From: Hamadaea flava | GTDB taxonomy: Bacteria; Actinomycetota; Actinomycetes; Mycobacteriales; Micromonosporaceae | Length of the DNA: 64,000 nucleotides | Direction of reading: 5' to 3' | NCBI RefSeq assembly: GCF_024172085.1 | Contig: NZ_JAMZDZ010000001.1 | Location: 7,130,001 to 7,194,000, forward strand | Shown here: positions 1-6,317 of the stretch, in pieces | How positions within the stretch are numbered: position 1 is the first letter of the stretch | How the letters are laid out: each line of letters opens with the position of its first letter | Translations under genes and position numbers: made by a program | The notes under the pieces: model-generated | What the model was told of the DNA's origin: nothing | Database searches by the model: none | The model's input: only the letters and a program-made list of their open reading frames with translations

Positions 1-133
1 AAGGTCGTCGGGGCGTACTCGGACGCCAAGCCTTCATAAGGCGGCTCCACAAGCCGCGCTCACGCTCGGCTCACGCTCGGCGCATCCTCCGCGTTCACGC
101 TCGGCTCACGCTCGGCGGTCAGCCCGCCGCGCG

Positions 134-185
134 GTGATCTTGAACGAAAACTGCTGCTATGGCGACGTTTTCTGTTCAAGATCAC
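134..185. repeat. Inverted repeat A, GATC-bearing palindrome
   Basis: The arms GTGATCTTGAAC and GTTCAAGATCAC are a perfect 12-bp inverted repeat. It is extended inward by AAAAC/GTTTT with a one-base offset. The loop contains GCTATGGCGAC, which recurs in the next palindrome. It could act as a bidirectional terminator or a mobile REP-like element; there is no T-run. Confidence 0.75.
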
Positions 186-197
186 GCCGCACTTGTC

Positions 198-245
198 GAT
201 CTAGGCGATGAATGGCGGCTATGGCGACCTTTTCTCGCCTAGATC
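198..245. repeat. Inverted repeat B, related palindrome
   Basis: The arms GATCTAGGCGA and TCGCCTAGATC pair perfectly over 11 bp. The stem differs from that of repeat A, but the loop again carries GCTATGGCGAC followed by CTTTTCTC. So two adjacent hairpins have unlike stems and nearly the same loop. Confidence 0.75.
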
Positions 246-460
246 ATCCCGCCGCAACGCAACGCGACGCGACGCTGCGCACGACGATGCCGGCCGCGCA
301 CGACGATGCCCGCCGCGACGCGACGCTGCGCACGACGATGCCCGCCGCGACGCGACGCTACGCACGGCGAGGCCGGCCGCGCACGACGATGCCCGCCGCG
401 ACGCGACAACGATGCCCGCCGCAGACGACGATGCCCGCCGCGACAGCGACGGGCATCATT
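241..460. repeat. GC-rich minisatellite
   Basis: Imperfect tandem copies of a unit containing ACGATGCCCGCCGCGACGCG, with interspersed GCTGCGCACG, fill this stretch. Repeat lengths vary, so slippage or repeated duplication is likely. It lies directly downstream of the membrane hydrolase gene ending at 472. Confidence 0.7.
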
Positions 461-471
461 CGGACGAAACG

Positions 472-1293
472 TCAGATGTCGACGCCGAATCTTCGCAGGA
501 TCGCGCCGCCGGCCAGCCAAGCCCCCGCGCCGAACGAGACGATAATGAAGATTGTGGAGAGCACTAGCGTCTCGACCTTGCCGCCGACCTCGACCGAGAT
601 GGAGTTCGGCACACCGATCATCCGCCACAGCCGAATCTTCTTGAAGCCGGTCGGGATGGGCCACAGGATCGGTACGCCGGCGCTGGTCACGATGTCGCCC
701 ATGAGGTGCACGAAACAGCCGACGCCGACGGCGAACCCGATGAGCGGATAGCCTCGGCCCGAGTCGAGGTTCTCGAAGGTGTACCAGGAGGCGGCAGCCG
801 CGACAGCGGTCGTGATGACCCAGCCGGCCCGCTTCGCCCAGTGCTCGAAGACGCCGCGCAGGGCCAGCCCGATCATGAAGAACAGGATCGGCAGCACGGC
901 CCACTTGCCGAACCGCTGGCACAGGAAGCTCGCGCCCCAGCCCATCAGCAGGACGAACGGTAGCGTGTGGGTGAACGTGCGGTGCCCGTAGTCCCGCTTG
1001 GGGTCGTGGCTGAGCCGCGTCGCGGTGTAGATGCCGAGGGAGAGCTTCTCGATGACCTCGGAGATGAACATGGAGACCGGGCCGAACGTGTGCGCCACGG
1101 TCGCGCCGCCCTGGTTGGTGGTCACCTTGCCGGAGAGGTCCAGGTCGGGCAGGAGCGCGCCGCCGGCGCACATCGCGGTGCCGAGGGCCAGATAGAGCGG
1201 CGACTGGTGTGGATAGTCGAAGACCTGCTCCATCACCACGGATCCGGCGAGCCAGGTGGCGGCGCCGGAAAGCGCGTGCGAACGCCCCATCAT
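472..1293 (-). CDS. Membrane-bound metal-dependent hydrolase, YdjM/DUF457 family
   Basis: This 273-residue polytopic membrane protein begins MMGRSHALSGA. It carries the pattern of the YdjM-type family: an N-terminal GRSHxLSG histidine, an acidic LLPDLD, then GHRTFTHT and a later HLMGDIVTSAG. These His/Asp residues lie at membrane edges and are the expected metal ligands. Several hydrophobic segments follow the GHRTFTH motif. The family (known in E. coli as LexA-regulated YdjM) has no settled substrate. The start is either of two adjacent ATGs; GGGGAGGA lies about 10 bases upstream. It stands alone on this strand, 125 bases from the trpEG stop. The family is confident, the reaction is not. Confidence 0.8.
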   Translation of the reverse strand: MMGRSHALSGAATWLAGSVVMEQVFDYPHQSPLYLALGTAMCAGGALLPDLDLSGKVTTNQGGATVAHTFGPVSMFISEVIEKLSLGIYTATRLSHDPKRDYGHRTFTHTLPFVLLMGWGASFLCQRFGKWAVLPILFFMIGLALRGVFEHWAKRAGWVITTAVAAAASWYTFENLDSGRGYPLIGFAVGVGCFVHLMGDIVTSAGVPILWPIPTGFKKIRLWRMIGVPNSISVEVGGKVETLVLSTIFIIVSFGAGAWLAGGAILRRFGVDI

Positions 1294-1372
1294 GGTGGCT
1301 GATTCCTCCCCATTGGATGACCCCGAGATCACGGGTCGCGCACACTTTGCCAGAACACTTGTCCCAACGCAA

Positions 1373-1405
1373 TCAGCCGGACCTCCAAGGTGGATGTCCG
1401 GCTGA
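1373..1405 (-). terminator. Likely terminator of trpEG
   Basis: TCAGCCGGAC and GTCCGGCTGA form a perfect 10-bp stem about 14 bases past the trpEG stop codon. There is no strong U-tract, as is usual for actinomycete terminators. Confidence 0.6.
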
Positions 1406-1418
1406 CGACGGTGGATTT

Positions 1419-3263
1419 CTAGCGCACGGGCTCCACTGCCAGCAGATCGGCGATCAGCGACGTGAGAATGCCCGGTCCGTCCTCGGTCAGCACCGACTCC
1501 GGATGGAATTGGACTCCGGCGTACCGGGGTGCGCGGAGCGCGTGCACGAATCCGTCCGGTCCGGCGGCCAGCTCGACACCGTCCACATCGGAGGCAAGGG
1601 CGGTGAACGTCGAGTAATAGCCGACTCGGCGTACCGTGCCGAACAGGTCGGCGTCGACCGGCAGGCCCTGCGCCGGCAGCTCGCGCCGATGCAGGGTCAG
1701 CCCCAGTTCCTGGGCCAGCACCTGATGCCCCAGGCACACGGCGAGCAGCGGCTTGCGGTCCGCGAGCCGCCGCCGGATCACCCGGCGCAGCGCGGCCGCG
1801 TTGGCCAGCGCCGGGTCCGCGGGATCGCCCGGTCCGGGCCCGGCCACGACCAGGTCCGCGTCGATGCTCTCCACGACCGACTTGTACGCCTGAAGCGTGA
1901 CCGTCATCCCCAGCGAGCGGAGCATGTGGGCGAGCATGCCGGTGAAGGTGTCCTCGGCGTCCACGACGACGCAGGTACGCCCCTCGAACGGGCGCGCGAA
2001 CGTCGCCTGGGTCCGGTCGGCGAGCCAGAACGGCGAGAGCCGGTCGTTGCGGGCGGCCAGCGTACGGATGACCGCGGGATCGTCGGCGAACCGGGTCGGC
2101 GCCCCCGCCGGGGTGGCCTTCGCGGGCACGAGACCCAGCGCGGCCAGTACGCCGGCCGCCTTGGCGTGCGTCTCGGCCACCTCGCCGTCCGGCGTGGAAT
2201 CGCGTACCAAAGTGGCCCCCACCGGAACCCGCACGAGACCGCCGCCGATCCGCGCGGTCCGGATGAGGATCGTGGAGTCGAGCCGGGGCGTGCCGGTGTC
2301 GTCGTGGTCGAGCAGCGCGACGACACCGCCGTAGTAGCCGCGGCCGCGCTGCTCGTGGCGGGCGATGACGCGGCAGGCGTTCTCGATGGGGCTGCCGGTG
2401 ACCGTCGGCGCGAACATGGTCTCGCGCAGCACCTCGCGGATGTCGAGCGAACCGCGCCCGGCCAGCAGGTACTCGGTGTGGGCCAGGTGCGCCATCTCCT
2501 TGAGGTACGGGCCGACGACCTGGCCGCCGCCGTCGGCGACGACGGCCATCATCTTCAGTTCCTCGTCGAGCACCATCGCCAGCTCGTTGACCTCCTTCGG
2601 ATCGGCGAGGAACCGGAGCAGGCCGGCCCGGTCGGGTCCGGTGGCGGGATGGCGGTAGGTGCCGGAGATGGGATTCATCATGACCATCCCGGCATCGCTG
2701 GAGACGTGCCGCTCGGGGCTGGCCCCGACGAAGAACTCGGTTCCGGTGAACACCAGGAACGTCCAGTACGCCCCCGTCTCCGTGCGCAGCAACCGGCGCA
2801 GGCACGCCAACGCCGTACGCCGTTCGTCGGCCACCCTCGCCTGACGCGTGCGGTGGATGACGAAGTTGGAGCCCTCGCCCCGGCCGATCTCCTCGTCGAG
2901 GACGCGTCCGACGATCTGGGCGTACTCGTCGTCGGCGATGTCGAATCCGAGGTCGTCGACGACGCCGATGTCGTCAGGGAGAGCGGCCAGCACGTCCGGC
3001 AGGGTGGCGCGCCCCCGTTCGGCGGCCACGAGACACAGCAGGGGCTCACCGTCGTCCAGCGCGGCGAAGCCGCGTTCGGCGATCTGCCGGTGCGGCAGGA
3101 GGGCGAGGGTCGGCGTACCGGGGTCGAGCGGGATCAGGCCGGTGGACGGCGCGGTCTGAATCTTTCCGATGAGGACTTCGACGTGGTCGGCGCCTTCGCG
3201 GCGCAGCAGGGCGTACGGGCGGGCGCCGTGGAGCAGCTCAGGCAGGTCGGGCAGGTCGGTCAT
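1419..3263 (-). CDS. trpEG: Fused anthranilate synthase (TrpE-TrpG type)
   Basis: The protein has 614 residues and two domains. Residues ~1-410 form the chorismate-binding (TrpE/PhzE-like) domain, with ISGTYR, DEELKMM, ETMFAPTVTGSPIENACR and GRGYYGG. Residues ~430-614 form a class I glutamine amidotransferase with GPGPGDP, nucleophile Cys about 510 in AVCLGHQ, and QFHPES. It would convert chorismate and glutamine to anthranilate, the first step of tryptophan synthesis. The synthase domain also resembles PhzE (2-amino-2-deoxyisochorismate synthase), but a Trp-rich leader peptide and attenuator hairpin just upstream favour tryptophan biosynthesis. No phenazine or other trp genes are nearby. ATG at 3263 has GGGAG seven bases upstream. 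Confidence 0.87.
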   Translation of the reverse strand: MTDLPDLPELLHGARPYALLRREGADHVEVLIGKIQTAPSTGLIPLDPGTPTLALLPHRQIAERGFAALDDGEPLLCLVAAERGRATLPDVLAALPDDIGVVDDLGFDIADDEYAQIVGRVLDEEIGRGEGSNFVIHRTRQARVADERRTALACLRRLLRTETGAYWTFLVFTGTEFFVGASPERHVSSDAGMVMMNPISGTYRHPATGPDRAGLLRFLADPKEVNELAMVLDEELKMMAVVADGGGQVVGPYLKEMAHLAHTEYLLAGRGSLDIREVLRETMFAPTVTGSPIENACRVIARHEQRGRGYYGGVVALLDHDDTGTPRLDSTILIRTARIGGGLVRVPVGATLVRDSTPDGEVAETHAKAAGVLAALGLVPAKATPAGAPTRFADDPAVIRTLAARNDRLSPFWLADRTQATFARPFEGRTCVVVDAEDTFTGMLAHMLRSLGMTVTLQAYKSVVESIDADLVVAGPGPGDPADPALANAAALRRVIRRRLADRKPLLAVCLGHQVLAQELGLTLHRRELPAQGLPVDADLFGTVRRVGYYSTFTALASDVDGVELAAGPDGFVHALRAPRYAGVQFHPESVLTEDGPGILTSLIADLLAVEPVR

Positions 3264-3319
3264 GCGGGTCTCCCAGGCTGTGGGCCGCCCGGTCCGGCGG
3301 TCTGCCCCGGAAACACCGA

Positions 3320-3342
3320 CGGCCGCCTCACCGAGGCGGCCG
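3320..3342 (-). terminator. trp attenuator hairpin
   Basis: A perfect 10-bp stem, CGGCCGCCTC with GAGGCGGCCG, has a three-base loop between the leader peptide and the trpEG start. It fits the terminator of a transcription-attenuation system: ribosome stalling on the leader Trp codons would prevent its formation. An anti-terminator partner was not worked out. Confidence 0.75.
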
Positions 3343-3361
3343 CATCGTGGATGCGCGAGCT

Positions 3362-3406
3362 TCAGGCCGCCGGAATGGCGGGCCACCAGCTCTGTCGCGC
3401 GAACAT
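3362..3406 (-). CDS. trpL: trp leader peptide
   Basis: The 14-codon open frame reads MFARQSWWPAIPAA and has two consecutive Trp codons. It sits about 100 bases upstream of trpEG on the same strand and just before the strong hairpin. Leaders beginning MFA with a Trp run are known upstream of actinomycete trpE genes, and the fused trpEG of Streptomyces venezuelae is regulated by attenuation. No clear Shine-Dalgarno precedes the ATG, so the message may be nearly leaderless here. When charged tRNA-Trp is scarce, stalling at the Trp pair would allow read-through into trpEG. Confidence 0.8.
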   Translation of the reverse strand: MFARQSWWPAIPAA

Positions 3407-3608
3407 GCCAGAAAGCTAGCAGAAAGATGATCGTGACCGCGACATCTTCCGTCGTTTTATGTCAGATGGTTGGCTCATCGTCGGCTTTTCGGCCGATGAG
3501 GGTTACCATACCGGCATCCTGCGAGCCCTGGGGCGGCGCTCGTGGGGTGGGCGCCTGCCGGCCGGGTGGCGCCGTTGCGCAGACACGACAACCGGAGGGG
3601 CGGCGGTC

Positions 3609-4583
3609 ATGTTGGGGAGGTTGCGCAGTAGGCGATCCGACGCGCCCGCGTCCGATGAGGACAGCGGGGGGGCGGTCAGCCAGGGGCACGTGAACGACAT
3701 CGTCGTCAACCTCGCGCGGCGCAGTCAGTCGCTGGTGGAACGACAGCTCAAGGTGGTCGAGGAACTCGAACGCGACGAACGCGACCCGGAGCGCCTGGCG
3801 GCGCTGTTCCGGCTGGAGCGACTGACCGCCCGGATGCGGCGGACGAACGAGAACCTGCTCGTCCTCGCCGGCGGTTCGGCCCGGCGGCGTGGCCGGGAAC
3901 CGGTGCCGCTGGCGGCGCTGGTGCTCGCGGCGGTCTCGGAGAACGAGCAGTACCAGCGGGTAAGGGCCGAGGTCGAGGACGGCGTACAGGTCTCGGGTGT
4001 GGTCGCGGCCGATCTGGTCCATCTGCTCGCCGAGCTGCTGGAGAACGCGGTCGGCTACTCGCCGCCGACCAGCGTCGTCCGGGTGACGGGGGAGCGGTCC
4101 ACGCGGGGCGCCCGGGTGATCATCACCGATCAGGGCATCGGCATGCGCGCCGAGGTCCGGGATGAGCTGAACGAGTTGCTCGCCGACCCACCCGAAGTGG
4201 ACGCCTCGGTCACCGAACGCATGGGGCTGGTCGTCATCGGCCACCTCGCCGCACGGCACGATCTGCGGGTGACCCTCGCGGAGGCGGCCGGGGGCATCCG
4301 CGCCACCGTCGATCTGCCGGAGGCCGTCCTGGAACCCCGCAAACACGACCTGACGGCCGCCGTCCGGCTCACCACCGGCGAGCCGTTCGACGTCGATACG
4401 ACCATGCGCCTGCCCGCGGGCGAGCCGGTCGAGGAACACACCATTCTGCTGCCGTCCCGGGTGCCGATGGCGAGCCTGCCGCCGTCGACCGGACAGCCGG
4501 AGCCCGTGGAGCAGCCCATCGCGGCCGACCCCGCGACCGAGCGCGTGCTCACCCGGCTCTATGACGGCCTGCGCGACACTTGA
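3609..4583 (+). CDS. Conservon-type histidine-kinase-like ATPase, soluble
   Basis: This 324-residue protein resembles the cytoplasmic half of CvnA-type kinases. It has a helical dimerisation region (residues ~30-95, NLARRSQSLVERQL then FRLERLTARMRR and NENLLVLAG) followed by a HATPase domain with N-box ELLENAVGYSPP, G1 box DQGIGM and MGLVVIGHLA. Usual CvnA proteins read LDHLAxRMRR at the helical motif; here the His is Arg, so autophosphorylation is doubtful. There is no membrane or extracellular sensor domain. ATG 3609 has GGAGGGG upstream; an alternative in-frame start at 3459 is less likely. The roadblock gene follows after 16 bases, making a two-gene reduced conservon lacking DUF742 and GTPase genes here. 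Confidence 0.72.
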   Translation: MLGRLRSRRSDAPASDEDSGGAVSQGHVNDIVVNLARRSQSLVERQLKVVEELERDERDPERLAALFRLERLTARMRRTNENLLVLAGGSARRRGREPVPLAALVLAAVSENEQYQRVRAEVEDGVQVSGVVAADLVHLLAELLENAVGYSPPTSVVRVTGERSTRGARVIITDQGIGMRAEVRDELNELLADPPEVDASVTERMGLVVIGHLAARHDLRVTLAEAAGGIRATVDLPEAVLEPRKHDLTAAVRLTTGEPFDVDTTMRLPAGEPVEEHTILLPSRVPMASLPPSTGQPEPVEQPIAADPATERVLTRLYDGLRDT

Positions 4584-4599
4584 TCGATCGGAGCACTTG

Positions 4600-5022
4600 A
4601 TGGTGGTCGACACATTGAGCCCGTCGGCCCAGCGGCTGCATTGGCTCATCAGCGGATTCGTGGACCGGACCGCGGGCGTGGCGCACGCCGCCGTGGTCTC
4701 GGCCGACGGGCTTCCGCTGGTCGCCGCGCAGTCGCTGGCGCACGACCGCGCGCTGGAGCTGGCGGCGATCACGGCCGGACTGCACAGCATCGCGCGCGGC
4801 GCGGCGGAACTCACGCTCTCCTGCGCGGTGTCGCAGACCGTGGTCGAGATGGACCGGGGCTATCTGCTCATCATGTCGGTCAGCGAATCGGCCGTCCTGG
4901 TGGTGCTCGCGGTGCGGGCGGCCGACCTCGGGGTCATCGGCTTCGAGATGGTCCGGCTGGTGAAGGCGGCCGGCGACATGCTCACCCCGCAGCTGCACGA
5001 CGAACTCGGCGCCACCTGGTGA
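4600..5022 (+). CDS. Roadblock/LC7 domain protein (CvnB-like)
   Basis: This 140-residue single-domain protein has the roadblock/LC7 pattern: HWLISGFVDRTAGVAHAAVVSADGLP at the start, LELAAITAGLHSIARG in the middle and GYLLIMSVSESAVLVVLA towards the end. In conservons this subunit pairs with a kinase-like protein and a small GTPase. The start ATG at 4600 follows GGAG and lies 16 bases after the upstream kinase-like gene, so the two are probably co-transcribed. It ends 6 bases before the convergent pseudokinase gene. Confidence 0.85.
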   Translation: MVVDTLSPSAQRLHWLISGFVDRTAGVAHAAVVSADGLPLVAAQSLAHDRALELAAITAGLHSIARGAAELTLSCAVSQTVVEMDRGYLLIMSVSESAVLVVLAVRAADLGVIGFEMVRLVKAAGDMLTPQLHDELGATW

Positions 5023-5028
5023 GCCGGG

Positions 5029-6303
5029 TCAGCCGGCCTTCTCCGCCTTCTCCACATCGTCGGCGGCGGCCAGCAGGGCGGTGGCGCGGTCTGCGGTGAC
5101 GTCGCCGCTCCGCCCGCCGAGGTTGACCCGATTGCGGAAGGCCTGGAGCTTACCGGTGATCTTCTTTCCCAGCCGCGCGTCGATGAGCATGTCGCCGATC
5201 TGAGAATCCAGCTTCTGCGCGAACTCCGCCGTGATCTCGCCGAGCGAGCGACCGGCCGTCACGCTGTCGCGCAATGCGCCCAGCGCAGTCTTGACGACAG
5301 CCGGATCCGGCGTCGGCGACGTGGAGGTGCTCGGGCTCGGTGAGGTGCTCTGCCCGGGGCTGGTGACCCCCGGTGAGACCGGCGACGTGGAGCCGATAGG
5401 TCGTGGGGATTCGGTGCCGCCACTGGGAATCGTGTAGGCGCTGCTGCGCGGCGACGACCCCGGGGTGGACCCCGCCCACTCGCTCGGCTCGGCACCGGTG
5501 GGCAGCAGCGAGGGCAGGGCCCCGGCGGTCACCCCGCCGACCCCGGCCGCGACGACAGCCCCGGCCAGGCCGACGGCGGCCAGCCCGACGCGGCGGCGGC
5601 TGGGTGCGTACCGGGGGCGGACGGCCGGTGTGGGGGCGGCCGTGGTCAGGGCGGCGTACGCCGTGGCCAGGTCGCCGGCGGTCTGACCGACGCGGGTGGC
5701 TCTTTCGCAGACGGCGGCCAGCGCAGCCGGCACTTCGCGGACGCTCGACTCCACGAGCTGGCCGAGGGCGCGGACGTCGTCGTATTCGCTGGCTGCCTCG
5801 GTGTCCCAGCCGAGCTGGGCCGAACCGACCACGCCCAGCAGCACGGCACCGGTCGCGGTGAGCATGACGTTGCCGGCGTCCACTTCGCCATGAGTGAGGC
5901 CGCGTCGGTGCAGCGCGGTCAGCGCCTGGCCGACGTGGGCGCCGATCTGCGCGGCTTCGGTCGCCGACAGCGACTCGGCGGTCAACCGGTCGCCGAGCAG
6001 CTCGCCGTCGACCAGGCTCAGCACGACGAACGGCGTGGGCGCGCCGTCCACGGTGAACGCCTCGCCCACGTCGAGGACGCCGACCAGGTGCGGATGGCTG
6101 ACCCGGGCGGCCGCGCGAGCCCGGGCTCGCAGCGCGATGAGGCTGTGCTCGTCACCGGCGGCGGTCGGGAAGAACTTGACCGCGACCGGACGACCCAGCA
6201 CGTCATCGAAGGCCGACCAGATCTGCGCACCAGGCGACGCCGCTAGACGCTCCACGAGGAGGTAGCGGCCTGCTATCGGGGTACCCGCGGCGAACCCGAG
6301 CAT
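5029..6303 (-). CDS. Membrane-anchored Ser/Thr pseudokinase
   Basis: The 424-residue protein has an N-terminal kinase fold (residues ~1-225), a membrane segment (~240-270), a Ser/Thr/Pro-rich linker and a C-terminal extracytoplasmic helical region. The kinase Lys is kept in VAVKFF. The glycine loop is not GxGxxG, the catalytic HRD is HGE in THGEVDAGN, and the DFG position reads GVV. It is therefore predicted to be catalytically inactive and to act as a binding or sensing module. It is the last gene of the FN3-MoxR-DUF58-transglutaminase run; the ATG at 6303 lies 14 bases after the TgpA-like stop, with only AAGG as a weak ribosome site. Confidence 0.75.
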   Translation of the reverse strand: MLGFAAGTPIAGRYLLVERLAASPGAQIWSAFDDVLGRPVAVKFFPTAAGDEHSLIALRARARAAARVSHPHLVGVLDVGEAFTVDGAPTPFVVLSLVDGELLGDRLTAESLSATEAAQIGAHVGQALTALHRRGLTHGEVDAGNVMLTATGAVLLGVVGSAQLGWDTEAASEYDDVRALGQLVESSVREVPAALAAVCERATRVGQTAGDLATAYAALTTAAPTPAVRPRYAPSRRRVGLAAVGLAGAVVAAGVGGVTAGALPSLLPTGAEPSEWAGSTPGSSPRSSAYTIPSGGTESPRPIGSTSPVSPGVTSPGQSTSPSPSTSTSPTPDPAVVKTALGALRDSVTAGRSLGEITAEFAQKLDSQIGDMLIDARLGKKITGKLQAFRNRVNLGGRSGDVTADRATALLAAADDVEKAEKAG

Positions 6304-6317
6304 GAGAGGAGTCTGCC

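Larger units (their letters stand above)
1..471. other. Intergenic region without a supported gene
   Basis: No convincing coding frame is visible. The first 120 bases hold short direct repeats of TCACGCTCGGC. They are followed by two related inverted repeats (134-185 and 198-245) and then a GC-rich minisatellite (about 241-460) that runs up to the stop codon of the minus-strand gene ending at 472. Open frames across the minisatellite are low-complexity Arg/Asp/Ala products of the repeat and are not called. Confidence 0.7.

Noticed and set aside
239-1372. Long minus-strand and plus-strand open frames over the minisatellite and the YdjM-type gene
   Set aside because: They are Arg/Ala-rich shadows of the true frame and repeat sequence, with no domain features.
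1419-3263. Phenazine PhzE (2-amino-2-deoxyisochorismate synthase)
   Set aside because: The sequence is PhzE-like, but the Trp leader and attenuator and the lack of other phz genes favour anthranilate synthase.
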